Shown here: piece by piece, positions 23,294 to 34,443 of the stretch
How the letters are laid out: each line of letters opens with the position of its first letter
How positions within the stretch are numbered: the first letter of the stretch is position 1
From: Apiosordaria backusii
Taxonomy: Eukaryota; Ascomycota; Sordariomycetes; Sordariales; Lasiosphaeriaceae
Direction: 5' to 3'
Length of the DNA stretch: 64,000 bases
Assembly: GCA_030549205.1 (NCBI GenBank)
Contig: JAUKTV010000001.1
Location: forward strand, 806,001-870,000
Position numbers and translations under genes: made by a program
Notes under the pieces: model-generated
Told to the model about the DNA's origin: nothing
What the model saw: the letters and a program-made list of their open reading frames with translations, nothing else
Databases searched by the model: none

Positions 23294-25159
23294 ATGCGAC
23301 TCGGCGCAATCAGAGTTTTTTCAAAGACACCCTCACTTAGCACTTTTTCTTTCACTTCAGCCTCGCTGCGCTACAGCAGCCAATCATACTCCACCAGATT
23401 CTGGTTTACAACCTCTATCAAAACCACAATGGCTTCCACGCCGGCTACTACCGCAACGGGGGGTGGTGAGGGAGTCCAGCAGATCGACAGCTACAAGCTC
23501 CAGCATCAGCAACAAAAGCAGCAGCCAGGGAAGAGACCATTTCAAAATGGACAGGGCGGTGGAAAGGGTGGGCGTGGTGGCAAGTTTGCCAAAAAGGGAA
23601 AGAAGGCGAAGCCGCCTGCGGAGGGTGGGCACGATGAGGTTCTCCGTCTTGATATCGAGGCCCTGATGGCCAAGAGCAAGAATGAGGCCGTGGAGGGTGG
23701 TGAGGGCGAGGCTGCCACTGAGGAAGCACCTCTCCCAGAACAAGGAAGCGAAGTCCTCGTCGAAGTCGTGGCATTATCCTCCACCGGAGACGGCCTAGCA
23801 AAGATGAAGGGCTCCGACCGCATCTACGTCGTCCCCTTCGCCATCCCGGGGGACATGGTCATGGTCAAAGCCTACCGCCACGAAGAAACCCACACCGTCG
23901 CCGACTTCATCTCGGTCGTTGACCCCTCCCCCCTCCGCGACGACAGCCGCATCCAATGTCAGTATTTTGCCAAGTGCTCCGGCTGCCAGTTCCAAATGCT
24001 GGACTACGCCGAGCAGCTCCGCATCAAGCGCCAAACCGTCGTCAAAGCCTACCAGAACTTTTCCCAGCTCCCCCCCGAACTCGTCCCCGAAATCCTCGAC
24101 ACCATCGGATCTCCCTTACAATACAACTACCGCACCAAACTCACCCCCCACTTCGACGGCCCCCGTAACAACCCCCGCCGCGGTCCCAAGAAGTTTTTGG
24201 AGTCCTGTCCCCCAGTAGGCTTCACCCCCAAATCCGCCCGCAAAGTAATGGACATAGAAGACTGCCCCATCGCCACCCCCGCCGTCAGAAAAGGCCTCAC
24301 CGACGAGCGCAAGAGGATGCAAACCGAATACAGCAAGTACTCCAACGGCGCCACCATCCTCCTCCGTGAATCCACCGTCCGCGTCCCCACCGGCTCCCCA
24401 GTCCCCTCCGGCATCCCCTCGGACGCCATAACCGTTTCTACTCCCGAGTATACAGACTACAAAACCTGCATAACCGACAACAACGCCACCTCGGTCGAGT
24501 ACATCGACTCCTTCCTCTTCACCAACCCCGCCGGGAGTTTTTTCCAAAACAACAACTCCATCCTCAGCCCGTTTACCCAGTACATTCGCGAGCACATCCT
24601 CCCCCGTACCAACCCAGGCAGTATCCGCTACCTAATCGACGCCTACTCCGGCTCCGGCCTATTCACCATCACCCAATCCGCCCTCTTCCCCGGCGGCAGT
24701 ATAGGTATTGACATTGCCGAAGGCTCCATCACCTACGCCCGCAAAAATGCCAAGCTGAACAACTTGGATGAGTCCCAATGTAAATTCATCGCTGCCGACG
24801 CGCCGGAGCTGTTTAAATCGGCTAGTGGGTACAACCCCGACGAGACGGTCGTTGTGCTCGACCCCCCGAGGAAGGGGTGTGATGCTAGCTTTTTGAGGCA
24901 GCTGCTTAAATTCGGGCCGAGGAGGGTGGTGTATGTGAGCTGTAATGTCCACACGCAGGCGAGGGATGTTGGGGTGCTGGTTAGGGGGGAGGTGGACGGG
25001 GTGGTGGATAATATGGATGAGAGCGACGCTCATGATGGGGAGAATAAGAAAAAGAAGAAGACGAGGTACGAGATTGAGAGCTTGAGGGGGTTTGACTTTT
25101 TCCCTCAGACTAGTCACGTTGAGGGTGTGGCTGTGTTGAACCGGGTCGAGGAGTCTTGA
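23294..25159 (+). CDS. trm2: tRNA (uracil-54-C5)-methyltransferase Trm2
   Basis: Trm2 makes 5-methyluridine at position 54 of the tRNA T-loop using S-adenosylmethionine. The single-exon ORF gives 621 residues from ATG 23294 or 576 from ATG 23429. Order of parts: an N-terminal tail; a Gly/Lys/Arg-rich segment; a TRAM domain from about residue 150; an Fe-S-type Cys cluster CQYFAKCSGC near residue 221 with a further Cys in DIEDCP; a Rossmann methyltransferase domain; the DPPRKGCD motif near 521; and the catalytic Cys in YVSCN near 548. The first 45 residues are rich in Arg, Ser and Thr with no acidic residue, as in mitochondrial presequences. The second ATG has the better context. The two starts may give mitochondrial and nuclear/cytosolic forms. 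Confidence 0.93.
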   Translation: MRLGAIRVFSKTPSLSTFSFTSASLRYSSQSYSTRFWFTTSIKTTMASTPATTATGGGEGVQQIDSYKLQHQQQKQQPGKRPFQNGQGGGKGGRGGKFAKKGKKAKPPAEGGHDEVLRLDIEALMAKSKNEAVEGGEGEAATEEAPLPEQGSEVLVEVVALSSTGDGLAKMKGSDRIYVVPFAIPGDMVMVKAYRHEETHTVADFISVVDPSPLRDDSRIQCQYFAKCSGCQFQMLDYAEQLRIKRQTVVKAYQNFSQLPPELVPEILDTIGSPLQYNYRTKLTPHFDGPRNNPRRGPKKFLESCPPVGFTPKSARKVMDIEDCPIATPAVRKGLTDERKRMQTEYSKYSNGATILLRESTVRVPTGSPVPSGIPSDAITVSTPEYTDYKTCITDNNATSVEYIDSFLFTNPAGSFFQNNNSILSPFTQYIREHILPRTNPGSIRYLIDAYSGSGLFTITQSALFPGGSIGIDIAEGSITYARKNAKLNNLDESQCKFIAADAPELFKSASGYNPDETVVVLDPPRKGCDASFLRQLLKFGPRRVVYVSCNVHTQARDVGVLVRGEVDGVVDNMDESDAHDGENKKKKKTRYEIESLRGFDFFPQTSHVEGVAVLNRVEES

Positions 25160-25417
25160 ATCTGGTTGTACGATTATATACGGTAATAAATAAAAGTTGT
25201 CTTGATTTTTGTCACATGCCTGGCCCAGTGATGAGATTTGGATAACATAGATTATGCTAAAAACTAACATATAAAAGTGCATCAAACCCCCTCGCCATAA
25301 ACACCAAACCCAAACCCCCTCACAACTTTCCACCACCATTAATGCCAGAGAAAAACGAGCCGAAGAAAAAGGGGTATCCATGTATTCTATATAAGCTAAT
25401 AAAAACAACCGCAAATC

Positions 25418-27251
25418 CTACACCCTCCTCTTCTCTGTCGTCACCTTCAACCCCTCCAACCCCACAACCCCCTCCATCTCCCTCACCCACCGCCTCGCAA
25501 ACTCCTCCTCGGTAAACCTCTTCGCCGACTCCCTCGCCCTCAACCTCACCCCCAACGGGTCCTCCAAACTCAACGCCTTCTCAAACCCTTCCGCGAATTC
25601 ACTGGCAGTCGTGGCATGGAACCCTGTTTTTTACTTGTTAGCCCCCCTATCATCACATCATGATATCATGTGTAAACATACCTGTGAAACCCCCCTCCCC
25701 ACCCACATCAACAACAATATCCATCTTCGGTCCCCCAGAATCATGCACCACACTCACCAACCCAGCAGCCTGGTACTCGACAACCCCAATCCCAAAGTGC
25801 TCGTTCCACATCCCATTCACCCCCACGCTCGCCCTCCTCAACCACTCCAAGATCTCGGGCCAGCTCGCGTCCAGATGAAACTCGACCCGGTCCTTGATAT
25901 GCAACTCGTTCACCAGCAGCCTGAGCTGATACACCCTCTTGGAGTCGTGATCATCCCTCACACTCCCCACAAGCACCAACTTTGCCTCCTTCGCTGCTGG
26001 TGAGTTAGAAGTCTTGACAAACTCGGCAAAAGCCTGAAGTATAAGCTGGTGATTCTTTTCCGGTCGAAATTGGGCGATATATAATAAAACCTTCTCCCGT
26101 TTCTTCTCACTTTCAGGCGAGACTTCCACTTCTTGCTCCAACTCACTGACTGCCACGGGGGGTACACGACCGCAATTGGTCTCGAAGATTTCCTCAAGGG
26201 GCCCCATAATTTCTGAATGTGGCCCATCGTCCAGGTCGAATTGGTCATGACCACGTCTGCGGAAGCACCAACGTGAGAGTAAACCTTGGCAAAGAGTTTC
26301 CAGTATAGCTTCTTGACCTTGCCGCGAGTGCCGGTGCCCTGGCCGGCGTTTGCACCCTGAGCGCCAACGGTAGAACTAGGGTCGAGAGATTCGAGCATGT
26401 CGGTGGAGATGGTCGGGTAGTGTACGTATGCGGCTGTGGGGATTTCAGGAAATAAAAACTTGGACAGGCCAAACGCAAAGGCGTAGCCCATGGTGTCGAC
26501 GAAGATGTCGGGAACTAAAAGACTGAAGGCGTCCCAGGCCATGATGAGGGAACCAAAAGATTGGCCGGCAAGGGTGAAGCGTGGCCATGTGGAGGCGAGG
26601 ACCCAATGGCGGGTGGTGAGGTAAAGAAAGTTGACGGTTGGAGGGTGGAGATGGATATTGAAGCGGTTCTGGGAATAGTAAGTGACAAGAACATCATAGG
26701 CAACGATTAGAAGTGGCATACCTTAACTCTAGACAGAATGGCGTCCTTATTCACATCGTGATCCCCAGTGTAGACTATACACTTTGCCTTGGGCCAGCGC
26801 TGTTGCGTTGCGCGAATGGCAGCCCAAAGAACTCTTTCTCCACCTCCTCCGGCGTTACTTGAAGTCTCGTTAGCCATATTCTCCCAGACCAGTGGTATAT
26901 GGGCAGAACTCACCAAAAAGGGTGGAAGAAACCCACGATACCATCCCAGTCCTCCTCGCCCTTGTCCCCATTCTTGGACGTCCCGACAGTGTACGTGTCC
27001 ACCTTTTCCCACTCCTCATCCTTCCCGCTGCTGCCGTCACTACTCCTCCGCCCCTGCTGCTGCTCCCGAAACTTCTTCTCGTCGGCCTCAGTGAGCTCGA
27101 GGATATGCGACAACCGACCATCCGTCTTCTTGCGAAGGTACCATCCCAGCAAAGCTCCTACGGCGCGGCACAATAGCGGGCCCGCGAGTGCGAGTATGGG
27201 AATGAGACATAGCGCGGGAACTACGACGAGAGAAAAGATAGCGGAAGGCAT
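25418..27251 (-). CDS. alg11: GDP-Man:Man3GlcNAc2-PP-dolichol alpha-1,2-mannosyltransferase Alg11; one-base frame break
   Basis: Alg11 adds the fourth and fifth mannoses to the lipid-linked oligosaccharide on the cytosolic face of the ER. Exons are 27251-26914, 26857-26722, 26668-25682 and 25623-25418. An N-terminal membrane anchor is followed by a variable loop, then FFHPFCNAGGGGERVLW, then the GT4 domain with LLYIAQFRPEKNH and the nucleotide-sugar motif NEHFGIGVVEYQAAG. The frame breaks inside exon 3 at C6 on the coding strand (26162-26157). VVYPP is read in one frame and VAVSELEQEVEV in the next. One more C joins them exactly, and the total then becomes 556 codons with every downstream phase correct, about the yeast length. 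Convergent with trm2, divergent from cox18. Confidence 0.92.
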
Positions 27252-27906
27252 TCCGAAGAACTTTGACTTTCTCTATCATGTGCTGGCGCCGTGTGATGGG
27301 CTCGCTTTGGTCGTCGGCTGGATCGTTGGTCGGGCGCAGAGGCCCGGGGATATCGGAGGCGGAAGCGGCACGCCGGTCAGGAGGAGGGGGGAGGATCGGG
27401 AGGGAAGCTCTGAGTTTGGAGCGCGCTATGCTTTCAACGGTCAAAGGGGTTAACTGAGAGTTGTGGGCGATGCCAACAACGGGCAAGCCAGTTGCTGGGC
27501 AGAGTTAGGAGAACAAAACGAAGGAGATGTGTCTGAATGGAGTAGGTATTTCTTAGGTTTTTCGCAGTAAGAGTCTAAGTAAGTAAAAGATATTGATGAG
27601 AGCTGGAGTCTCGTATCAAGACGGGAGTTGGAAGAAGTCTTGAAGCTGCAAGCTGGTCCGAGCATGGATCGAGGCATGGATGGTGCTTGACGTACGATGC
27701 AGCAGCTTCCCTGTCATGCCCCACGTTCCCGTGCAGCTATCAGAGCACGGGCCAGATTTAGTGGTGGGCAGGGGCCCCTGCCGCTGTAGTGTAGCGGGCG
27801 GTGCCAAGAAACGGTCGGGTCTCTTTCGGGACCTTCAAAGTCAACCAACATCTAACTGGAGCGCCTCTCACTTACCCTTCCCACTTATAGATAACCCCCG
27901 CTCATC
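27252..27906. promoter_or_regulatory. divergent upstream region of alg11 and cox18
   Basis: These 655 bp lie between two outward-facing start codons. Short ORFs here are not family-like. No repeat is seen. Confidence 0.5.
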
Positions 27907-29400
27907 ATGGCCCACGCCATGAGAGCAATTGCCCAGCTACGGGCTGTCCGTGGCCCGGGGGCTCTGTCCATATCTCCATCAGTCTCAGCAGAAAGAGCGA
28001 GGACGATACCAGCAAACATTCGCACCTTCACAGTCTTCACCTCACCCGCCTCATCCACCCCTCTCAGACCAGGCACCAGACTCTTACAGCAAAGACTCAA
28101 TGTCACCACTCAACCCCAAAACAGGTCCTTTTCCGTCGTCAGCTACTTTGACACAGCCATCCACACTACCCAAGACTACCTCCTATTTCTGCACTCGTCC
28201 CTCGGAATCCCATGGTATCTCGCCATCCCCCTCTTCGCCATCTCTCTGAACATGCTTCTCCGGCTCCCCTCCCAGCTTTACATCCATGACTTGTACCACA
28301 GACGAGCTAAACTCAATCCACTTAACAAGGCTTTCATGAGACACGAATACGTCACCAAAGAACGCGGCAAAAACAACAAGCTGGACCAATCCCTCAAGCA
28401 AATCCCTGTTCTGGCACACAATGCACACAACAAGTTTCTAAAGCGGTGGAAGCTACAACCCTGGCGCGCCGTGACGGCCAACCTGGCCAATTTTCCCTTG
28501 TGGCTTTTGGGCATCGAGGCAATCAGGAGGCAGAGCACTGCAACAGGCGGCCTTTTGGGGACCATTCTGGACTGGTTCCGGGAGAAGAAGACAGCAGAGA
28601 TTGACCCCGTGGAGCTGGCCAACTCAGCCATCAAGCGTGCCCCTCCTGCACCGCTGGATGGCCCTGTTCTGGACAGCACTATGAACGAGGCAATTTCTCA
28701 GGCCGGCGAGGTCGGACAGCACATGGCGTCGAGTGTCGCCAACACAATGCCAGCAATGGAAGGCATCCTCTGGATTCCCGACCTAGCCCTCGCCGACCCC
28801 TACTACATCCTCCCTTTCACGCTCTCTGCCGCCTTGGTAGCCAACCAGTGGCCCAAAAACAGCGAGCAATGGAGGAGGCTTTTGGGGGGGACGGCGCCGA
28901 TCCAAACAGACCCCGACACTCCGTCCCAAGCACGCTTCAAGCAACGGCTGATGCTCGCTGGAGCAAGGCTGAACTTGCTCTTTTCTATCCTCGTCGGCCC
29001 CCTAACGATTGGCCTGCCCGCGGCGATGCACCTCTACTGGATCACCACCACCATGGTCACCCCGATCCTGCGCAAGGGGCTGGTGATGGTGTGGCCTGTG
29101 CGGAAGCCCATGATGATGATACGCATGAGGCCCGAGTCACACTTGATATACCCTGACCACCCAGAGCCAAAGCAACAATCCGTGCCGGAAAACACCACGG
29201 TCAAGTCCAATCCTCCTGTGGTTGCTGCGGCTGCGGCTGTGGCTGTCCCTCCATCACCAGCTGTAAAACGAACAGCACCGGTGGTTAAGCCCACCGCGGC
29301 GGCGGCGGCACCACCAACGAAACCAGCTACTAGTCCGGCGAAGCCAGCTTCTAGATTTACCGCCAAAGGGAATAAGCAAGAAAAGACGGCAAAACGCTGA
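27907..29400 (+). CDS. cox18: mitochondrial inner-membrane insertase Cox18 (Oxa2 / YidC family)
   Basis: A single-exon gene of 497 residues. The N-terminal 80 residues are Arg/Ser/Thr-rich without clusters of acid, a mitochondrial presequence. The YidC/Oxa1 core starts near residue 95 with the first membrane segment (GIPWYLAIPLFAISLNMLLR), followed by the basic matrix loop, and further membrane segments around residues 185-200, 290-320 and 355-380. A long Ala/Pro/Lys-rich tail follows. Cox18/Oxa2 inserts the Cox2 C-terminal part during cytochrome oxidase assembly. I chose Cox18 over Oxa1 from the divergent core and the short loop pattern, so the exact paralogue is an inference. Convergent with the syntaxin gene 310 bp away. 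Confidence 0.82.
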   Translation: MAHAMRAIAQLRAVRGPGALSISPSVSAERARTIPANIRTFTVFTSPASSTPLRPGTRLLQQRLNVTTQPQNRSFSVVSYFDTAIHTTQDYLLFLHSSLGIPWYLAIPLFAISLNMLLRLPSQLYIHDLYHRRAKLNPLNKAFMRHEYVTKERGKNNKLDQSLKQIPVLAHNAHNKFLKRWKLQPWRAVTANLANFPLWLLGIEAIRRQSTATGGLLGTILDWFREKKTAEIDPVELANSAIKRAPPAPLDGPVLDSTMNEAISQAGEVGQHMASSVANTMPAMEGILWIPDLALADPYYILPFTLSAALVANQWPKNSEQWRRLLGGTAPIQTDPDTPSQARFKQRLMLAGARLNLLFSILVGPLTIGLPAAMHLYWITTTMVTPILRKGLVMVWPVRKPMMMIRMRPESHLIYPDHPEPKQQSVPENTTVKSNPPVVAAAAAVAVPPSPAVKRTAPVVKPTAAAAAPPTKPATSPAKPASRFTAKGNKQEKTAKR

Positions 29401-29710
29401 ATATACATAGATAGATGTGATGTGACTGTTCAATTCCACAACTGTACATATAGAAAAAGAAGCGAGACTGGGAATATACTCGCGGACAGGCCAAACTCCA
29501 AGCGCCAGAACAATTGTATAAAACAAAACAACAAGCAGTCCTCCATCCCAAAACCATGACAACATGAACAAAAGAAACCATATTTCGTTCCATCATAGCT
29601 TTCTCCCACTCTCACTCTACCCCAGTCTCTATAATCCATCCATCACAAACCCCAACACTCTTTAGCCCCAACCAAATACTCCTACTCTTTGACCCACCAT
29701 AAACTCCATT
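29401..29710. other. short convergent spacer
   Basis: The 310 bp between the stop codons of cox18 and the syntaxin gene, presumably both 3' UTRs. No other feature is seen. Confidence 0.6.
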
Positions 29711-30663
29711 CTAACCCAAAAACACCGCCAACAACACCACCGTCAAAATCACCACCAGTATCAGCAACAAGCAACACGCCTTGCTCCTCGCATTCTTCTG
29801 GTACCTCGCTGCGCTCCTCAACTCCCTATCCGCACCCCTCGTGTCGTCCCTCACATTCTCCACATTATTCACAATCGTGTCCAGCGTCTCCCCCTGCTCA
29901 TTGACAATCTGCGCCACCTGCTGGAAAAGCACGTTCAAATCCCCGACACCTTGTTCAATATTCCTGATTTCTTCCTCTCTTTCGAGTATCAGCGCTTCTT
30001 GAAAGTCGACTTCATCTTGCGGGGCGAGGCGGGCGAGTTCTTGTTCTTGGAGGAGGAGTTGCTGCTGTTGGGAGCCGGGGGAACCGGAGAGAGGGGGGTG
30101 GGAGGTGGAAGAGGGGGAGGTGGTGGAGGGGGGGAGGGTGGACTGGAGGGCGGAGACGGAGGCTTTTTGCTTTTCGAGGGCGGTGCGCTGGAGGGATTGG
30201 AATTCGGTGAGGGAGGTGGTGAAGTCGCGGGAGAGTTTTTGTTGGTGGTATTTTTGGGTGGGCTGCACATTCATGGGTTAGTTGGGGATAGATATATATG
30301 GGGGGTGGGATGAAAAGAGGGGGGGGGGGGGGGGCATACAGTGACATCCTCCCAGGTTTGAATCTTTTTCACGCCCTCGCCGACGGACTTGAACAAATCC
30401 CGGGATTCTTCGATTAGCTCGTGGACTCGTTCGCGGACGCGGGGGGTGTCTCGTCTTGTTCCGAGATGGGAGATTTCGCCGGACAGGCGCTGGTTGTTGC
30501 CGTTGAGCTTGAAGAGCTTGTTGGTTAGGTCCTGGTAGAGGCGGGTGAAGTCGGGGTCGTCGGTGTAGGACCCGCCGGCGAGGGAGGAGCGAGCGGGGGG
30601 GTTGTTGGAGTTGTTGCGGCCTGCGCGGCCTTGTTCGGCGGCGGAGAGGCGGTCGAAGGACAT
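29711..30663 (-). CDS. pep12: endosomal/vacuolar Qa-SNARE (Pep12-type syntaxin)
   Basis: The protein is 291 residues from exons 30663-30340 and 30262-29711. It has an N-terminal Habc-like helical region (DFTRLYQDLTNKLFKLNGNN), a Ser/Pro linker, a Qa SNARE motif at about 197-259 with the central Gln near 231 (NEQGE), and a C-terminal membrane anchor at about 271-290 preceded by a Cys pair. Pep12 syntaxins drive fusion at late endosomes; Vam3 is the other candidate, and sequence alone by eye does not separate them. The 77-nt intron begins GTATG and runs at once into a C16 tract (30334-30319 on the minus strand). Divergent from ndc1. Confidence 0.85.
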
Positions 30664-31140
30664 TTTTGTTTAGTATTTGAGAAGCAGAAACAGAAAAATG
30701 AGTGACGGCGACGGCGGGGAAAGTAGATGGGGAAAGCGATTGCGTGGGCCTCTTAGTATCGATGAAAGTGGGCGGCGGTTTGAAGATGGAGAGGTTGGTG
30801 GTTTGCGCAGTTGCCTGTGACCGGTGCGCCGGCCGGGGGGTCGGGTCCCTTGTCGAACGACGTAATTGGGGGACATGGCCAATCAGATGGATGGGGTCGA
30901 AATAAATGTGGGGGCCAAGCTCGACGCGTCTGGGAGTTCTCCAGTGAGCTGTGCTGGCCTATGTGGAGAGTTGCTCCAGCGGGAAAGGCTTGGTATTTTT
31001 TATTTACAAAGACCCCCAAAAAGAACATACAAAATACAGACATTGATACCCAACATTCGACTTTTGACAGTAACAAAACGAAGCTATTTTGCACCCACCA
31101 CCGCCGAATAGCTATCTTGGATCTGCTTGCGATATCCAAG
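30664..31140. promoter_or_regulatory. divergent upstream region of pep12 and ndc1
   Basis: These 477 bp lie between two outward-facing starts. No ORF with family resemblance is present. Confidence 0.5.
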
Positions 31141-33192
31141 ATGGCGGGTGCCACGGCTGCGAAAGTGAGGGTGCTGCCATACAAGGATTTCCTCCAGCCC
31201 GCGCTGCAGCGTAGGTTTGCGACGAGCGGGCTGGTGATCTTGGTTATTGCGTATCTGGAGGCGCTGCTTCTGGCCAGTTGGAATTCATGTTAGTTTTGCC
31301 ATCCGGAGTGAAAATCAGGAGTGGGGATGACAACTGACAGAAGAAAACAAACAGTCCTCTGGGCGTGGTTCCCCCTCGGTCCGGCCGGTATTCGAACATT
31401 CTTCCTCTTCATCTGCGGCGTCCTGATCATCATTCTCCGAATTGCCCAGCACCACCCCGGCGTGCGCACTACGAGCTCACCCTTTGCCACGTTTCTCGAT
31501 AGCCTGCGGTCGTTCAACACGCTCGAGACGATTCTCACTTATGCGATCTCGGCATGGGGCTTCAGCCAGGTGTACCTCTGGTGTGTCTCTGAGGAGGCAG
31601 GGCTGGAATACATCTCTTATTATCACGCCGATCGCGCGAGATTGAACGAAAAGGCTGTGTTTCTGACAACACACTGCGTGTTGGTGGGAGTGTGGCACGG
31701 GATTAGACATTTGGCTGGCGATATCGACCGGTTGACATACGGCATTGCGAAACCCCAAAATGCGGATGGTAACGCCAATGCCGACGATGGGGACTCCAAC
31801 ACGCAGCTCCAGAAGCTGGCTCAGAAGCTGCCCGAGATCATGGTGTTTACCATGACCCAGGCCCTGACGTCCACCACGGCGACCATGGTCGTGTACTCGC
31901 TTTTCCTGCGCGGGTTTATCTGGAGAACGACCATGGCGTTCCTTCGGCCGATCTATAACCTCCCAAAGACAAACATGACGCCTCAGACGCTGCCCTTTTC
32001 GCTTGCTATCATCTTGCGCTGCCTGTGGGTTAGCATGCTGCTCACGTTTGTGTGGACGACGGCCAACACGGCGTTTTCGCTGTTTTTGGTCAAGAACCCT
32101 CTCAAGAACAACAAACCTCTTACTTCGGAGTCCAAGGATCCCAATGGCAGTCTTCTTAACGGGTTGAAGGCCAAGAAATTATCCATTAAGGTATGTTTCT
32201 TCGTCATCGCCACCGCGTGAGTGTAGGTAAACTAACAAAACCAGTGCTTCGCCATGTGGGAGCTAGCCTACATTGCCCGCGACTTCCCCGACAGGCGCAA
32301 GGCCATTTACGAAGATATCGACCGCAAAAACGGGTCCATGTGGTCCCAAGTCTACAAGATTTGCATCGACACCCTCAAGGAAATCGAGACGAGAATTGAC
32401 AACTACAATAAATACGGCAAACCAACTGTCCCAACCCCAGATTTAATCACAGAGCAACCCAAAGTGCCAGAAAAGAAACGTCTTACGCAAACAACACCCA
32501 AGGAAGGGGATGTATTCCAACCTCCTTCCCCACGAAGGGGGTTTATGGAGGCGGTCGAGCGAACAGTCGCCCAAGTCGCTACTGCTCCGGGGCAGCCATC
32601 CCAACTTAGTCCCGCCGCGAAGAAAGTGGTGGAATACGCCAAGGACGAGCTGATCAAAGCGCAGAAGCAGGCCACTGGCACGGAGGATACTGAGGGACTG
32701 GCGAAAGATTTTGCGACAAAGTTTCTCGAGTCGCCGTTTGGGTGGCCTTTTCGGCAGAGCTACCGGAGAAGAATTGCGAAGGTGGTGCTGGGGGAGCCGT
32801 ACGGGGAGCCGAGCTTGTATGCGAATGCTGCTTTTGCGCTTAGTGGGCTGGCGGTGAAGAGTTTGCAGGAGGATAAATACGGGAATGTGCAGAGGGATGT
32901 GGCGGGGTTGGTGAGGACGTTGACGGGGTTGGTGAGGAAGATTGAGAAGTTCAAGGGGGAGGTGGGGGTGCATTGGACGGATACGGAGAATAAGAGGGAG
33001 AGTCAGGAGGCGGATGAGATTTTGGAGGCGCTGAGGTGGAGCTTGAGGGGGTTGCTGGAGGGGTTTGGGGTTTATGCGAAGGAGTTGAGGTTGAGTTTGG
33101 GGGATTTGAGGATGGCGAGGGAGGCGGCGGGCGTGGAGGAGCCGGAGGGGGAGATGGAGATGGAGATGGTTTATGGGAGGAGGTTTAGGTGA
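31141..33192 (+). CDS. ndc1: transmembrane nucleoporin Ndc1
   Basis: Ndc1 anchors the nuclear pore complex, and in yeast the spindle pole body, in the nuclear envelope. The protein is 643 residues from exons 31141-31288, 31355-32190 and 32245-33192; all junctions are GT-AG and in phase. The N-terminal half carries about six membrane segments, including LVILVIAYLEALLLASW, FFLFICGVLIIILRI and, after a luminal loop, a segment near LSLAIILRCLWVSMLLTFVW-like sequence. The C-terminal half is soluble, with FAMWELAYIARDFPDRRKAI, a typical Ndc1 block, just after the third exon begins. The start ATG 31141 lies in a clean AAG-ATG-GCG context. Nothing is missing. Confidence 0.88.
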
Positions 33193-33865
33193 TGCGGGGG
33201 GAGGAAGGTGAGGGATGGTGTACATATATTGGTGTTAGATTCTGTGGGATTACAGTATAAGCAGGCGGGCGTGTAAAATTATGGGTTTTGTCCTTATGGT
33301 ATGGTGTTTTGGTTGGGGGGTAGTGTACAGCGAGAGAATGCTATCAGCGGTATCAACGCCATGGTTTTAGCGGTCAGGGGGGTGTTGGTTCTTGTGTGTC
33401 TGTTTATCATCAACCAACGTCAACATTTGGCGACGTGAAAAGCGTGCCCCAACAGCCCGGGGTAATTTCCCTCGCCGCAGGTATACATTTGAATTCCACT
33501 TCCACGACAGGACTGCTGACAAGGATCCCAGAGGGCGGTCGACTTTTGATTATGTCTGCGAGGGACACTATGATATCTGTGCATATCCAGACTATGTGTG
33601 CATTTTCTGCCCAAAATGTCAAGGTTGGACTAATTTTTTTTTTTCAGATGAGAAGTCTCATCCCCCCAGCTATTATTACTTTCTTTCCGTTATCGTTTAT
33701 GTTGAAATCTCAGTCCTTGAACCCCATATTTTCATATGTATGTACAAGTCTCGTTGATCTTGTATCAACACTGTGCCTTCCCCATGCTAATCTTATCCCA
33801 CACCCCGTCCAATCTATCCCATCCCCATCACTCCCCTTTCCCAAAGTGTGCAAGGTAGGTAATAA
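33193..33865. other. convergent intergenic region
   Basis: This lies between the 3' ends of ndc1 and the small secreted protein gene. A plus-strand ORF across 33396-34175 overlaps the latter and has no coding character. No repeat or RNA gene is seen. Confidence 0.5.
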
Positions 33866-34443
33866 TCATTCTTCACACCAATCCAACGTCTCCGTAACCG
33901 TCACCGTCCGCCTCGGCGCAGTGGAAACACGAGCCGTAACCCCAAAGCAGAGGCACCCCGTTCGAAACTCGTCAGAATTCGCACAGTTGCCCCCCACCCA
34001 ACTCGGGACTTTGGTGGGTTTTATCGTTGCTTGTCGCGCCAGTAAACTATTCCTCTTCTCTATCTCTAGGATCTCGTCTCTCCGCAAAAGTCTGGCGTTG
34101 GGGGTGGGTTCGACGGTTTTGGTGACGGTTCTGGATTTCATCATCATCACGTTGTTAGTCATGGGGTATGATTAAAGGTTGGGGGTTGGGACATGGAAGG
34201 GGTTAGATAGGGAGAAACATACGTTGCTGCTGGGGTGACGGTTGTCAGGAGAAAAGACCGGCAGTCTGCTGATCGCTGGGTGGAGGGGGGCAGGTGGTTG
34301 CCTGTTCCTGTTACTGCGCGGTTGCAGTTGTTGCCGTGGCAGTCGCCTCTGTGGAGGAGGGAGTAGAGGGCGAAGCCGTGGTGGTGCTGGCCGAAGAGGG
34401 CTGTTGCTGAAAGTGGGAGGAGGGATACTAATAGGAGCTTCAT
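33866..34443 (-). CDS. small secreted Cys-containing protein
   Basis: The protein is 161 residues from exons 34443-34223 and 34130-33866. The intron (34222-34131) starts GTATGT, has branch CTAAC and ends CCAG. A clear signal peptide (MKLLLVSLLPLSATAL) is followed by Cys pairs (GDCHGNNC), a Thr/Val-rich stretch made by the splice (TTVTKTV), a basic RR site, a second Cys block (GNCANSDEFRTGCLCFGV) and a closing TVTVTET. This layout is common in secreted fungal proteins of unknown role with Thr-rich O-glycosylated segments. I cannot assign a function. The eight or so Cys suggest disulfides in the extracellular space. Confidence 0.75.

Noticed and set aside
33396..34175. 259-codon plus-strand ORF
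   Set aside because: It overlaps the spliced, signal-peptide-bearing gene on the other strand and has no coding character.
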